From Microbacterium amylolyticum (GTDB taxonomy: Bacteria > Actinomycetota > Actinomycetes > Actinomycetales > Microbacteriaceae), in contig NZ_CP049253.1 in assembly GCF_011046975.1 (NCBI RefSeq), forward strand, positions 434,001-498,000: a DNA stretch of 64,000 nt, given 5' to 3'. The notes beneath the pieces are model-generated. The model had not been told where the DNA came from. It made no database searches and saw nothing but the letters and a program-made list of their open reading frames with translations. Positions 40,268 to 49,466 of the stretch are shown here, in pieces. The number at the start of each line of letters is the position of its first letter. The stretch's first letter is position 1. Both the position numbers and the translations under genes were made by a program.

Positions 40268-40364
40268 GGGCATCCGGCTATCCCTTCGCCCCGCGCGGAT
40301 CGGTGCTCGGGTCAGTTCCGCTCGCCGGCGGGAACCGTTTCCCCGGGCCTCCGGGGCGGGCCGT

Positions 40365-40949
40365 CTAGGTGATGGACAGCCGGACAATCACCGCAACCAC
40401 ACACGCCCAGAGCAGGCTCGCGAGGGTGCCGATAATGAAGCGTTCTCGCGCCTCTGGCGCAGCCAGTTCGGAGAAACGTCCAATGCCCTTCAACGCGATG
40501 AGGAGGGCAAGGCCCTCGCCAAAGCCCGCGATGATCGTGAAGACGGCAGCCGTGCGTTCGAGGTAGCCGATCAGCATTCCACCCCGCAGGACTTCGTCTG
40601 CCGACGTTTTTCCTGCCGCTGGACGCAGCAGGATCCCTCCGTGAGGCCCTTCCCTCAGCACACCATCTGCTGCCGTGAACGCCAAGAGGCGACGCGTCGC
40701 GGGATCACCGCCGACAATGGCAACGACCGATCCCAGCACCGCGATCACCATGCCGAGAATCGGCGGCACGCCGGGGTGCAGAACGAGCAAGAAAACAAGA
40801 CCAGCGGCGATGAGGGCCCCACTGACCGCCAGTGCCACCCCGTTTCGGCGCCGGAAGTTCACGATCACGAGGACGAGGACTGTCGCCAGCGCGATGCTGA
40901 GGACCCCACCGGGGACAAGCGCAAGAATCTGCTCCGTCGTCATCGTCAC
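40365..40949 (-). CDS. DUF3307-like membrane protein, partner of the SatD-like gene
   Basis: A 194-residue protein with about five membrane helices (near 9-31, 36-58, 62-82, 126-150 and 165-190) and one soluble loop between 84 and 124. Its C-terminal part, LIGYLERTAAVFTIIAGF, LLIALKGIGRF and ERFIIGTLASLL, follows the pattern of the C-terminus of DUF3307 proteins (IG-LER ... A-KS-RF ... EY-LIGTL-S). These are typically encoded beside SatD. It starts 19 bp after the SatD-like stop, so the two form an operon. The N-terminal half differs from usual DUF3307. Function unknown. Confidence 0.75.
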   Translation of the reverse strand: MTMTTEQILALVPGGVLSIALATVLVLVIVNFRRRNGVALAVSGALIAAGLVFLLVLHPGVPPILGMVIAVLGSVVAIVGGDPATRRLLAFTAADGVLREGPHGGILLRPAAGKTSADEVLRGGMLIGYLERTAAVFTIIAGFGEGLALLIALKGIGRFSELAAPEARERFIIGTLASLLWACVVAVIVRLSIT

Positions 40950-40968
40950 AGTCTGCCCACATGATGCG

Positions 40969-41565
40969 TTAACGGGCGGATGACCCGCAGTCGAGTTCCG
41001 TGATGAGGTGCGCAGCAGCGGGAAGTGCCGCGTTCTCAGATCGAAGACCCGCAGCAGAAACGCGCCTGCTCACGGCGCCCTCCGTGATCCCCAACCGCTC
41101 AGCTGATTCGCGTTGCGTGAGTCCGTCACGGAGAAGGTCATGGACTTCCCATCCCTCTGGCGTGCGTCGCATCCGGAACTCCACGAGAAGCCGTAGCACC
41201 GCTTCGGCATGGTCAGGGCCCTCAGCCGTGACAGCAACATGCGTCGCCGTCCGTTTTGCGCGCTCAACGGCATCGCGCGCGTTGACGAAAGCAGGCCCCC
41301 GTGCCGCACGTACGGAGTCGGGAAGCGGTGTTTCAACCGTTCCGACACCGACGCCGACGCTCCATTCCTCATGACGTGTCAGCTCCAGCACAATCGCCGC
41401 CGCCGCCTGGCCCGATGAGACGACCATCTGGATTTCGTCACCGGCTGCGCGTTCTGGGGCCAGAACGGTCGCTTCCCCGGCGATAGACGCAATCTGCGAC
41501 ATCGCATCCGGAACGAGGTCGCGCGAAACGCGACTTGCTCGCTGGTCGGCCGTGATGACGATCAT
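40969..41565 (-). CDS. SatD-like protein with C-terminal helix-turn-helix
   Basis: From the ATG at 41563-41565, which follows AGGAGG by 4 nt, the protein has 198 residues. The start MIVITADQRASRVSRDLVP is characteristic of the SatD family. The C-terminus (about 148-180) is a helix-turn-helix: GLTQRESAERLGITEGAVS. SatD was named from an acid-tolerance locus in Streptococcus mutans; its biochemical role is unknown. With a DNA-binding end, this protein probably regulates its own two-gene operon. A palindrome overlaps the predicted -35. The downstream partner is a DUF3307-like membrane protein. Confidence 0.8.
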   Translation of the reverse strand: MIVITADQRASRVSRDLVPDAMSQIASIAGEATVLAPERAAGDEIQMVVSSGQAAAAIVLELTRHEEWSVGVGVGTVETPLPDSVRAARGPAFVNARDAVERAKRTATHVAVTAEGPDHAEAVLRLLVEFRMRRTPEGWEVHDLLRDGLTQRESAERLGITEGAVSRRVSAAGLRSENAALPAAAHLITELDCGSSAR

Positions 41566-41594
41566 GCGACCTCCTGAGAACCTCAACGACACCC

Positions 41595-41623
41595 AATATA
41601 GGTTTAGCTTGCAGACTCAAGAA
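41595..41623 (-). promoter_or_regulatory. promoter of the SatD/DUF3307-like operon
   Basis: On the minus strand TTCTTG (plus 41618-41623), a 17-bp spacer, and TATATT (plus 41595-41600). The -10 is close to consensus, the -35 is weak. The predicted start is about 22 nt before the SatD-like ATG. Confidence 0.5.
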
Positions 41624-41636
41624 TAGCATACTTGAG
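41616..41636. promoter_or_regulatory. inverted repeat, candidate operator of the SatD-like operon
   Basis: CTCAAG at 41616-41621 and CTTGAG at 41631-41636 with a 9-bp centre; further symmetric AT bases lie inside. It overlaps the predicted -35 and lies 10 bp past the ruvB stop. AT-rich and without a T tract, it fits a protein site better than a terminator. Confidence 0.55.
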
Positions 41637-41645
41637 CAATAAGGC

Positions 41646-42656
41646 TCACGTCATGTCTGCGGGAACGGGCAGCCCCAAATGAACATACGCTTCCGGGGTG
41701 GCCACACGACCTCGAGGGGTCCGCCCCATAAAACCGATGCGCACGAGATAGGGCTCAACGACGCTCTCGACCGTGTCGGCCTCCTCACCAACCGTCACGG
41801 CGAGCGTCGACAACCCCACGGGACCACCACGGAAGCGACGCACGAGCGCGTCCAGAACGGCTCGGTCAAGCCGGTCGAGACCAATCGCGTCGACGTCGTA
41901 CAGATTCAGCGCTGCCTGAACCCCCGCCAACGACACCTCGCGACCCGCTCCGTGCACGAGGGTCCAGTCGCGCACGCGCCTCAGCAACCGGTTCGCGATA
42001 CGCGGAGTCCCGCGCGATCGTCGAGCAATCTCGCTGCGCTGAGTATCGTCCAGGTCAATGCCGAGAACGAGGGCGGACCGTTCGATAACGCTTTCGAGCT
42101 CGGAGGGCTCGTAGTACTCCAGATGCGCCGTAAAGCCAAACCGATCGCGGAGCGGACTCGGGAGCAGCCCCGATCGCGTTGTCGCGCCGACCAGCGTGAA
42201 TGGCGCCAGCTCGAGCGGGATGCTCGTCGCCCCGGCCCCCTTGCCCACCATGATGTCGATGCGGAAGTCTTCCATCGCCAGGTACAGCATCTCTTCTGCC
42301 GAACGCGCCATGCGATGAATCTCATCGATGAACAGCACCTCGCCCGGCGTAAGGCTGGACAGCAGTGCCGCGAGATCCCCCGCGTGCTGGATGGCCGGGC
42401 CACTGGACATCCGCAGCGGCCGCTCGGACTCGTACGCCACGATCATCGCCAGCGTTGTCTTGCCGAGCCCCGGGGGCCCCGAGAGCAGAATGTGATCGGA
42501 GGACCGCTGCTGAATCCGTGCGGCGTCTAGAAGAAGCTGCAGCTGGCCACGCACCTTGTGCTGCCCGACGAACTCCGTGAGACTCTGCGGGCGAAGCGCC
42601 CCCTCAACAGCGAGCTCGGTGTCGTCCTGCGGACGGGGAGAAACAACGTCAGACAC
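41646..42656 (-). CDS. ruvB: Holliday junction branch migration helicase RuvB
   Basis: The AAA+ motor of RuvAB. From the GTG at 42654-42656 the protein has 336 residues. It has [12 protein letters not shown], Walker [10 protein letters not shown] at 60-68, Walker [27 protein letters not shown] with sensor 1 and the arginine finger region, and the C-terminal winged helix ([16 protein letters not shown]). The frame is open 44 codons upstream, but the GTG overlapping the ruvA end by 8 bp matches the family length. Confidence 0.96.
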   Translation of the reverse strand: MSDVVSPRPQDDTELAVEGALRPQSLTEFVGQHKVRGQLQLLLDAARIQQRSSDHILLSGPPGLGKTTLAMIVAYESERPLRMSSGPAIQHAGDLAALLSSLTPGEVLFIDEIHRMARSAEEMLYLAMEDFRIDIMVGKGAGATSIPLELAPFTLVGATTRSGLLPSPLRDRFGFTAHLEYYEPSELESVIERSALVLGIDLDDTQRSEIARRSRGTPRIANRLLRRVRDWTLVHGAGREVSLAGVQAALNLYDVDAIGLDRLDRAVLDALVRRFRGGPVGLSTLAVTVGEEADTVESVVEPYLVRIGFMGRTPRGRVATPEAYVHLGLPVPADMT

Positions 42657-43263
42657 GCGCACCACCTCCTGCGCCAAGGGCCGCAAGGGTGAGCCGCAAC
42701 AGCGCCTGAACGTTTGCACGATCAATCTCTGACGCCTGCTCAGCCGCGAGCCCCACGGCCTCAGCGGCGACCTTCTCTTGCCATCCAAGACCGGTCACCG
42801 CTTGAACGACCTGGGACACAACGTCCGGCGCGGCAGCGCCTGCCCGCACCGTGCGTCCAGCAGCGGGCGCCAGCTTGCCCTGCAGTTGCAGCGCAATGAG
42901 CTTGGCCGTCTTCGGACCGATGCCGCTGACCTTTTTAAAGGGTTTCTCGTCTTCAGCCTCAACGGCCTCGGCGATCTGGTCGATTGTCAGGCTGGACAAC
43001 ACCCCCAGCGCCGACTTCGGCCCGATTCCCGAAACTCCCAACAAGATCCCGAAGACGTCGAGTTCATCACGCGAGGAGAAGCCGAACAGGCTGAGGGCAT
43101 CTTCACGAACGACCAGGTGCGTGAAGAGGAAGAGTTCCTCTCCATTGCGAGCCGTGCGGGCGACATCGGGTGGCACCGCAACCGAGAATCCGACGCCACC
43201 GACTTCGAGGACGACCTGGTCGAGCCCGGCATGAAGGACAGAGCCGCGCAGAGAAGAGATCAT
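42649..43263 (-). CDS. ruvA: Holliday junction branch migration protein RuvA
   Basis: Binds four-way junctions and loads RuvB. The 204 residues have the OB domain ([21 protein letters not shown]), two helix-hairpin-helix motifs ([19 protein letters not shown] and [17 protein letters not shown]), and a C-terminal domain III that contacts RuvB. Standard length. It follows ruvC by 9 bp. Confidence 0.96.
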   Translation of the reverse strand: MISSLRGSVLHAGLDQVVLEVGGVGFSVAVPPDVARTARNGEELFLFTHLVVREDALSLFGFSSRDELDVFGILLGVSGIGPKSALGVLSSLTIDQIAEAVEAEDEKPFKKVSGIGPKTAKLIALQLQGKLAPAAGRTVRAGAAAPDVVSQVVQAVTGLGWQEKVAAEAVGLAAEQASEIDRANVQALLRLTLAALGAGGGARV

Positions 43264-43272
43264 CAGCCCAGA

Positions 43273-43869
43273 CTAGCGCCAGGTTCGGATGTTTGTTCGA
43301 CCGACGCGCGTCCGCTTCTCGGCGTCTGCCCATGCGCGCTGAGCCGCTGTCAGGCCTCCCCCGTGGGCATCGGAGGCCCGCGCGGGACCGGATCGCCACG
43401 CGTGGCAGAGAGCAATTGCCAGCGCGTCGGCGGCATCGGCGGGCTTGGGTAACTCGGTCAGGCCGAGCACACGCGCCACCATGTGTTGCACCTGCGCTTT
43501 TTCCGCGGACCCATAGCCCGTGATCGCGGCCTTCACCTCGCTCGGCGTGTGTGTTGCGGTCGGAAGGCCTCGTTCGGCAGCCAGCATGAGCGCGATACCG
43601 GATACCTGCGCGGTTCCCATCACGCTGGCGACGTTGTGCTGAGCGAAGACACGTTCGACGGCAGCAACGTCCGGCTGGTGCGCGTCGAGAACCTCTCTGA
43701 TTCCTCGCGCAATGATTGCGAGTCGATCGCCTGGTTCCGCGTCGACCGGTGATCGGATCACACCGACGTGAACGAGAGCTGCCGTCCGGTTCGACGCAAC
43801 GTCCACAACGCCGATCCCACATCGGGTCAGGCCGGGGTCGATTCCCAGAACGCGCGTTGCCATACGCAA
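43273..43869 (-). CDS. ruvC: Holliday junction resolvase RuvC
   Basis: Cuts Holliday junctions at symmetric sites. The RNase H-fold protein has the first catalytic Asp in VLGIDPGLTRCGIG, the Glu in AAVERVFAQHN, and the C-terminal Asp pair in ADAADALAIALCHAW. Two starts are possible: TTG at 43867-43869 (198 residues) and ATG at 43861-43863 (196 residues). The TTG is 9 nt from GGAGG, better than the ATG at 15 nt, so I give the TTG. The Shine-Dalgarno sequence lies inside the right arm of the yebC terminator hairpin. Confidence 0.94.
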   Translation of the reverse strand: MRMATRVLGIDPGLTRCGIGVVDVASNRTAALVHVGVIRSPVDAEPGDRLAIIARGIREVLDAHQPDVAAVERVFAQHNVASVMGTAQVSGIALMLAAERGLPTATHTPSEVKAAITGYGSAEKAQVQHMVARVLGLTELPKPADAADALAIALCHAWRSGPARASDAHGGGLTAAQRAWADAEKRTRVGRTNIRTWR

Positions 43870-43874
43870 AAGCT

Positions 43875-43916
43875 AATCACCTCCGCGCTTCCAGAGCTGG
43901 AGGCGCGGAGGTGATT
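43875..43916 (-). terminator. yebC terminator hairpin that also contains the ruvC ribosome-binding site
   Basis: A perfect 14-bp inverted repeat, plus-strand AATCACCTCCGCGC at 43875-43888 and its complement at 43903-43916, with a 14-nt loop that has a small inner stem. On the minus strand the second arm ends GGAGGTGATT and is followed by AGCTTTTG. It begins 9 bp after the yebC stop. The GGAGGTGA of ruvC is paired inside it. Confidence 0.7.
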
Positions 43917-43925
43917 TGCGGGGAA

Positions 43926-44687
43926 TCACTCGTCGTCGGCGTCGAGCTGCTCAGCGACCTCATCGGTGATGTCGATGTTCGTAAACACGTTCTGGACGTC
44001 GTCGCTGTCATCCAGGGCGTCGATCAGCTTGAAAACCTTGCGAGCGGTGTCGACATCAGCCGGAACCTTCACACCCGCAACAAACTCAGCGTCCGCCGAG
44101 TTGTAGTCGATTCCCGCAGCCTGAAGCGCCTGTCGAACGCCAACCATGTCGCTGGCTTCGGTGACGATCTCAAAGCCCTCGGGGTGAGCCTCGATCTCCT
44201 GTGCGCCCGCTTCAAGCGCCGTCATCATGATGTCGTCCTCGGTGGTTCCTTCACCGGAGACAACGATGACGCCCTTGCGCTCAAAGTTGAACGACACGCT
44301 GCCGGGGTCGGCCATGTTGCCGCCGTTACGCGTCACGATCGTTCGGACTTCGGCCGCAGCGCGGTTCTTGTTGTCCGTCAGACACTCGATCAGCATCGCA
44401 ACGCCACCGGCGGCGTATGCCTCGTACATGATCGTCGTGTATTCGACGGCCTCGCCGCCAATTCCCGCACCGCGCTTGATGGCGCGTTCGATGTTGTCTT
44501 TCGGAACCGACGTCTTCTTCGCCTTGAGCACGGCGTCATACAGCGTGGGGTTTCCCGATTCGTCGGGACCGCCGAGTCGCGCCGCGACCTCGATGTTCTT
44601 GATGAGCTTCGCCCAGGCCTTTGCGCGCTTCGCATCGATCGCGGCCTTCTTGTGCTTGGTCGTGGCCCATTTAGAGTGACCGGACAT
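43926..44687 (-). CDS. yebC: YebC/PmpR family translational/transcriptional regulator
   Basis: The 253-residue three-domain protein begins [23 protein letters not shown], the family hallmark, and continues [13 protein letters not shown] and [13 protein letters not shown]. The TACO1/YebC family has been linked to translation of difficult peptides and to transcription control. It is in its usual place beside ruvCAB. An ATCTCC element complementary to a Shine-Dalgarno sequence stands just upstream of the ATG. Confidence 0.95.
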   Translation of the reverse strand: MSGHSKWATTKHKKAAIDAKRAKAWAKLIKNIEVAARLGGPDESGNPTLYDAVLKAKKTSVPKDNIERAIKRGAGIGGEAVEYTTIMYEAYAAGGVAMLIECLTDNKNRAAAEVRTIVTRNGGNMADPGSVSFNFERKGVIVVSGEGTTEDDIMMTALEAGAQEIEAHPEGFEIVTEASDMVGVRQALQAAGIDYNSADAEFVAGVKVPADVDTARKVFKLIDALDDSDDVQNVFTNIDITDEVAEQLDADDE

Positions 44688-44712
44688 AGATCTCCTTGAC
44701 AGCGTGTACAGC

Positions 44713-44780
44713 CCGAGTGAGGGCGCGCGGACGCGCCAGGATCAGAGCCTCGACGTCATCCTACAAGGGCGGCTCACTCG
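44713..44780. other. intergenic inverted repeats between the L,D-transpeptidase gene and yebC
   Basis: CGAGTGAG at 44714-44721 and its complement at 44773-44780 enclose a small GC stem, GGCGCG at 44722-44727 with 44732-44737. The far arm overlaps the stop of the transpeptidase gene. It may act as a weak terminator before yebC, but there is no T tract. Confidence 0.35.
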
Positions 44781-45691
44781 AACACGTAGATCGGCGTGCC
44801 GTCCGGAAGCTCCGCGAGCCGGGTCATGTCTGCTGCGCCAAGCCGAATACAGCCATTGGAAATGGCCCCCACATGCGCGTCGTGATAGTGAAATGCCGTC
44901 GTCGCCTGCGCCTGTCCCGCGAAGTGGGCAAGCGTCGGAGACTGCACCGAGAGATACACCATGGGGTAGCCGCGGGCATATTCCAGCGACACCGTCTCGT
45001 TGAGCATGATGAATGAGCGACCGAGCGGCGTCGGCGTCGCCGGCATCCCCCACGCAAACGGCCCGTCGAGACTTTCGAACTCCGACGTGCCGTCCGTCTT
45101 CTTCTCGATGATGTGGATCGTCTGGGCGTCAAGGTGGACTTCGACGCGGAACGGATTGATGTCGATGTCCACATCAGCCGCGCGAACCCAGCCCGTGATC
45201 TGCGACGGATCGCCCTCACCCGGAAGCCCCTGCCTCCCCGAGAGAAGTACGTGCACCCAGTGCTCGTGCGCATCGATAACCGCGACGGTGGTTCCGCCAT
45301 AGCGCTGTTCAGCCCTGAGCGCCGCAACAGGCTCACCCTCGGGATCGGCGAACACCGGAATCCGCTCGGACGCAGCGCGAGCGGTGAGCCCGGGCAGGTC
45401 GCCGAACGGATCGGTGTCAGTGGGAAGATCCGGGAGGATCGAGAACACCTCGGAATCCGGGACCCCCTCCAGGTCGTACTCGTTCGTGTTCTCCGCATAA
45501 CGCAGCGGAATAGGCGTCGAGGTGGGGGTGGGCGCTTCCACAGGCGCCGGCCGCAAAGCCGCCGTGCCCTGTCGAGCGGCATCGTCGCGCGGCCACAGCA
45601 ACATCGCGACAACGAGCGCCATGGTGAGGAGCACGGCGATGCCCAGCCCGATCGCGAGCCCCTGATGCCGGCGTCCGCCTGCCTGTGCCAT
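44774..45691 (-). CDS. L,D-transpeptidase (YkuD domain), membrane-anchored
   Basis: Probably forms 3-3 peptidoglycan cross-links or anchors proteins outside the membrane. From the ATG at 45689-45691 it has 305 residues. Regions in order: short basic N-terminus, one membrane helix (about 12-33), a Pro/Thr-rich linker, a domain of about 100 residues resembling an SH3-like region (IPVFADPEGEPVAAL), then the YkuD domain (about 175-305). Catalytic Cys281 lies in AISNGCIRLG; the usual SHGC is SNGC here. His is conserved upstream in FHYHDAH. It is divergent from pdxY with only 25 bp between starts. Confidence 0.88.
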   Translation of the reverse strand: MAQAGGRRHQGLAIGLGIAVLLTMALVVAMLLWPRDDAARQGTAALRPAPVEAPTPTSTPIPLRYAENTNEYDLEGVPDSEVFSILPDLPTDTDPFGDLPGLTARAASERIPVFADPEGEPVAALRAEQRYGGTTVAVIDAHEHWVHVLLSGRQGLPGEGDPSQITGWVRAADVDIDINPFRVEVHLDAQTIHIIEKKTDGTSEFESLDGPFAWGMPATPTPLGRSFIMLNETVSLEYARGYPMVYLSVQSPTLAHFAGQAQATTAFHYHDAHVGAISNGCIRLGAADMTRLAELPDGTPIYVFE

Positions 45692-45716
45692 ACCTCCATG
45701 GTGGCATGATCGAGGG

Positions 45717-46568
45717 ATGCATATCCTGTCGATCCAGTCCGCCGTTGCATTCGGCCATGCCGGCAATTCGGCGGCCGTCTTCCCGATGCAGCGCATCGGC
45801 GTAGAGGTCCTCCCCGTCTACACCGTCAACTTCTCGAACCACACCGGGTACGGTGCGTGGCGCGGCCCTGTCATGGACCCGCAGGACGTTGCGAACGTCA
45901 TCACCGGTATCGAAGAACGAGGTGCTTTTTCTTCGCTCGATGCCGTCCTGAGCGGGTACCAGGGGTCTGAGGGCATCGCCGACGTCATCATCGACGCCGT
46001 CGCGCGCGTAAAACGCGCCAATCCGGCCGCGCTGTACGCCTGCGACCCGGTCATGGGTAACGCGAAGTCCGGCTGTTTCGTGGCCCCCGCCATCCCTGAT
46101 CTTCTCCGCGACAAGGTTGTTCCGGTTGCGGACATCATCACGCCCAACCAGTTCGAGCTCGGTTTTCTGACGGGCACAACACCGGACACGATCGAATCGA
46201 CGCTCGATGCGGCTGACGCCGCACGTGCAATGGGGCCAGACACCGTCCTCGTCACCAGCGTGGAACGTCCGGGCCGCCCGGAGGGCACGATTGAGATGAT
46301 GGCGGTGACGTCATCGGGCGCGTGGATCGTTCAGACTCCTCATCTCCCAATGAAGGCAAATGGATCCGGAGATGTGACGGCGGCGCTGTTTACGTCTCAC
46401 TTCACGCGCACGCGCGACGCCGCCGATGCCCTCGCACGAACCGCCTCCAGTGTGTACGGTCTTCTCGCGCAGACTCACGCTGCTGGCGCCAAGGAACTGC
46501 TTTTGGTCGAGGCTCAGGAGCACTATGCGCACCCCGCACTCGAATTCGCGGTGACCCAGCTGCGGTAG
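45717..46568 (+). CDS. pdxY: pyridoxal kinase PdxY
   Basis: Salvages pyridoxal to PLP. The 283-residue ribokinase-fold protein begins MHILSIQSAVAFGHAGNSAAVFPMQRIG, typical of PdxY/PdxK. It has the YACDPVMGN segment, TPNQFELGFLTG, and the anion-hole motif KANGSGDVTAALF with the catalytic Asp. It converges on pdxR with 7 bp between stops. Beside PdxS/PdxT it adds a salvage route to the de novo pathway. Confidence 0.93.
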   Translation: MHILSIQSAVAFGHAGNSAAVFPMQRIGVEVLPVYTVNFSNHTGYGAWRGPVMDPQDVANVITGIEERGAFSSLDAVLSGYQGSEGIADVIIDAVARVKRANPAALYACDPVMGNAKSGCFVAPAIPDLLRDKVVPVADIITPNQFELGFLTGTTPDTIESTLDAADAARAMGPDTVLVTSVERPGRPEGTIEMMAVTSSGAWIVQTPHLPMKANGSGDVTAALFTSHFTRTRDAADALARTASSVYGLLAQTHAAGAKELLLVEAQEHYAHPALEFAVTQLR

Positions 46569-46575
46569 AGCGTCC

Positions 46576-47904
46576 CTACGTTGCCGCGTGGATGGCGGAG
46601 GCCAGATCGGCCGCCAAGCGCTCCTGCTCGGTGTCGTCAAGGTGGTGCACCGTGATCCGAAGGTGTCGGGAGTGTTCCCGGTGTCCGATCTGGAATTCGT
46701 CGCCGGCCCGCGCTAGCCAGCCACGACGCATGAGCTGAGCAGCCACTCTGCCGGCGTCACGCCGCACGGGGACCCAGAGCGTTAGCCCATCGCCAACGGG
46801 AACATCGATGCCGTAGGCGTCAAGAAGCGAACGGAATGCGGTGTTGCGCTCAGCGTAATGATCGGCGGCTTCTTCGATCGTGGCACGGGCGGAGAGGTCG
46901 GTCAGCTGAGCGTGTGCGAGGCGTTGCAGCAGATGGCTGACCCAGGTCGTTCCGGGGCTCAGACGCAGCGCCAGCCGATCCGCGGTGTGCGCATCGGACG
47001 CGACGATCGCAAGAGACATATCGGGGCCGAGAAACTTCGAAACCGAGCGCACGAGCGCCCAGCGCTCGTGCGCCGGCCCGATGATTGATCGATAGGGTCG
47101 CTTCGACAGCAGGGAAAAGTGATCGTCGGCGATCACGAGAACATAGGGGTGATCAGCAAGAACCTCCCGGAGATCTTTCGCCCGCTGAGATGACAGGCTC
47201 GCGCCCGTCGGGTTCTGCGCGCGCGGTGTGACAACGATCGCGCGGACGCCCTGTGAGAGCGCATCACGAAGGCCGTCCACGGTCATTCCTTCGGCGTCGA
47301 CCGGAACAGCGATGGCCCGGTATCCCGCGAGGCGCACGGTGCGGATCGTCGCCAGGAACCCGGGATCTTCGATCGCGACAGCATCGTCGCGCATGAGCGC
47401 CTGGGCCAGCAGGCGCTCGACAGCGTCGAATGCACCGTTCGTGATCGTCAGCCGCGGGGCACCATCCGGGATGTCCCCAACGAGCCATTCGCGCGCCCAG
47501 GACTCCAGGCCCGGGTCGATGACCGGCTCGCCGTACAAAACAGGCCGAGCCGACGCGGAGGCCAGGGCTCGGGAAGCATCGGGGATCAGCGAGGCATCAG
47601 GATTTCCCGCTGCGATGTCCCGCAGAGGGCTCTCCAATGCGAAGCCCTCCTGTGCGGTGGCAGCAGAACGCGACACGTGCGTTCCGGCGCGTCCGCGGGA
47701 CTCAACGAGGCCCGCCTGTGACAGATGCCGGTATGCGGCGACAACGGTGTTGCGGTTAACACCAAGGTCGTCGGCCAGTGAGCGCACGGAGGGAAGGGAA
47801 GCCCCGGCGCCGAGGTCGCCGCGGTCAATCGCGGCGCGCACGTCTTCGGCGATTGCCGCCGCGGTACGTCCCGTGATCTTGTGCACAAAGTCACTGTGTT
47901 CCAT
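46576..47904 (-). CDS. pdxR: MocR/GntR-type PLP-dependent regulator, probably PdxR
   Basis: The 442-residue protein has an N-terminal GntR winged helix (1-78, with [25 protein letters not shown]) joined to an aminotransferase class I fold (about 95-442). The PLP-binding lysine is K290 in [12 protein letters not shown], and NPTGASLS marks the substrate region. MocR proteins next to pdxST sense PLP and control PLP synthesis, as shown for PdxR of Corynebacterium glutamicum. The gene is divergent from pdxS across 81 bp that contains a palindrome. Confidence 0.9.
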   Translation of the reverse strand: MEHSDFVHKITGRTAAAIAEDVRAAIDRGDLGAGASLPSVRSLADDLGVNRNTVVAAYRHLSQAGLVESRGRAGTHVSRSAATAQEGFALESPLRDIAAGNPDASLIPDASRALASASARPVLYGEPVIDPGLESWAREWLVGDIPDGAPRLTITNGAFDAVERLLAQALMRDDAVAIEDPGFLATIRTVRLAGYRAIAVPVDAEGMTVDGLRDALSQGVRAIVVTPRAQNPTGASLSSQRAKDLREVLADHPYVLVIADDHFSLLSKRPYRSIIGPAHERWALVRSVSKFLGPDMSLAIVASDAHTADRLALRLSPGTTWVSHLLQRLAHAQLTDLSARATIEEAADHYAERNTAFRSLLDAYGIDVPVGDGLTLWVPVRRDAGRVAAQLMRRGWLARAGDEFQIGHREHSRHLRITVHHLDDTEQERLAADLASAIHAAT

Positions 47905-47948
47905 CGCGTCTCACACTACGTCCTGCGTCATGGTATTTTTCTGGCCTA

Positions 47949-47967
47949 TGCCAATAAATACTTGGCA
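47949..47967. promoter_or_regulatory. inverted repeat between pdxR and pdxS, candidate PdxR operator
   Basis: TGCCAA at 47949-47954 and TTGGCA at 47962-47967 with a 7-bp AT-rich centre. It is in the only gap between the divergent regulator and pdxS, 18 bp before the pdxS ATG and just upstream of its AGGAGG. Operator function is inferred from position and symmetry. Confidence 0.55.
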
Positions 47968-47985
47968 TCAGACAGGAGGAGCGAC

Positions 47986-48873
47986 ATGACTGAAAGCACC
48001 GGAACCGCACGCGTGAAACGCGGACTCGCCGAGATGCTGAAGGGCGGCGTCATCATGGACGTCGTCACATCCGACCAGGCGAAGATCGCCGAGGACGCCG
48101 GAGCCGTCGCCGTCATGGCGCTCGAACGCGTTCCGGCCGATATCCGCGCCCAGGGTGGCGTCGCACGCATGAGCGACCCCGACCTCATCGACGGAATTAT
48201 CGACGCGGTCTCCATTCCTGTGATGGCCAAGGCCCGCATCGGTCACTTCGTCGAGGCACAGGTGCTGCAGGAACTCGGTGTTGACTACATCGATGAGTCG
48301 GAGGTGCTCTCCCCCGCCGACTACATCAACCACATCGACAAGTGGCCCTTCACGGTTCCCTTCGTGTGTGGTGCGACAAACCTCGGCGAGGCGCTGCGCC
48401 GCGTCACGGAGGGCGCCGCCATGATCCGCTCGAAGGGCGAGGCCGGAACGGGCGATGTTTCTGAGGCGACGCGTCACATCCGGCAGATCCGTGCCGAAGT
48501 TCGCGCACTTGCTGCCAAGAGCGACGACGAGCTCTACGTTGCGGCCAAGGAACTCCAGGCTCCGTACGAGCTCGTGGCCGAAGTTGCGCGCACCGGCAAG
48601 CTGCCCGTCGTGCTCTTCACCGCCGGCGGCGTCGCAACACCCGCTGACGCGGCCATGATGATGCAGCTCGGCGCCGATGGCGTTTTCGTCGGTTCCGGCA
48701 TCTTCCGCTCTGGTGACCCTGCTGCGCGCGCAAAGGCCATCGTGAAGGCAACAACCTTCCACGACGACCCGTCGATCGTCGCTGAGGTCTCCCGCGGACT
48801 CGGCGAGGCCATGGTGGGCATCAATGTCACCGACCTCCCTGCTCCGCACCGCCTCGCGGATCGCGGATGGTAA
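47986..48873 (+). CDS. pdxS: pyridoxal 5'-phosphate synthase subunit PdxS
   Basis: With PdxT makes PLP from ribose 5-phosphate, glyceraldehyde 3-phosphate and glutamine. From the ATG at 47986, 6 nt after AGGAGG, the protein has 295 residues. It is highly conserved: [38 protein letters not shown] with the catalytic Lys in the following [11 protein letters not shown], and a C-terminal [19 protein letters not shown]. Overlaps pdxT by 7 bp. Confidence 0.98.
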   Translation: MTESTGTARVKRGLAEMLKGGVIMDVVTSDQAKIAEDAGAVAVMALERVPADIRAQGGVARMSDPDLIDGIIDAVSIPVMAKARIGHFVEAQVLQELGVDYIDESEVLSPADYINHIDKWPFTVPFVCGATNLGEALRRVTEGAAMIRSKGEAGTGDVSEATRHIRQIRAEVRALAAKSDDELYVAAKELQAPYELVAEVARTGKLPVVLFTAGGVATPADAAMMMQLGADGVFVGSGIFRSGDPAARAKAIVKATTFHDDPSIVAEVSRGLGEAMVGINVTDLPAPHRLADRGW

Positions 48874-49454
48874 GAGTCGGCGTTCTCGCGTTGCAGGGCG
48901 ACGTGCGCGAGCACGCCGCCCTGCTCGCTCATCTCGGTGCGCATGTTTCGCACGTGCGGCGGCCCGAGGAACTGCGTGAGGTGGACGGCCTCGTCCTGCC
49001 AGGAGGCGAGTCGAGCGTTATCGACAAACTCGCGCGCATCTTCGACCTGCGAGAGCCTCTCGTCGCGCGCATCCGCGAAGGCCTCCCGGTGTACGGCACC
49101 TGCGCTGGCCTGATTCTGCTCGCAGATCGCCTGGCTGATGGAATCGACGGGCAGCGGACGTTCGGCGGCCTCAACGCGACGGTCCGCCGCAACGCCTTTG
49201 GTCGTCAGAACGATTCGTTCGAAACCGAGATCGATGTTCCGGCTCTCGGAGATCCGCCTGTGCGCGCAACGTTTATTCGCGCGCCGGTAATCGATGACGT
49301 TGGCCCTTCTGCTCGCGCGCTCGCAACGCTTCCTGACGGGAGGATTGTCGCAGCAGAACAGGGCAACCTCCTCGGAACGGCGTTTCATCCCGAGGTAACG
49401 GGCGAAACCCGGTTCCACGAGCGTTTCCTCGCTCGCGTCCGCGCAGCGCTATAA
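48867..49454 (+). CDS. pdxT: pyridoxal 5'-phosphate synthase glutaminase subunit PdxT
   Basis: Supplies ammonia to PdxS. The 195-residue class I amidotransferase has [13 protein letters not shown], the nucleophile Cys79 in [26 protein letters not shown], and the His/Glu pair in [11 protein letters not shown]. The ATG overlaps the end of pdxS by 7 bp, implying coupled expression. Confidence 0.97.
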   Translation: MVRVGVLALQGDVREHAALLAHLGAHVSHVRRPEELREVDGLVLPGGESSVIDKLARIFDLREPLVARIREGLPVYGTCAGLILLADRLADGIDGQRTFGGLNATVRRNAFGRQNDSFETEIDVPALGDPPVRATFIRAPVIDDVGPSARALATLPDGRIVAAEQGNLLGTAFHPEVTGETRFHERFLARVRAAL

Positions 49455-49466
49455 CGGGCACCGAGA

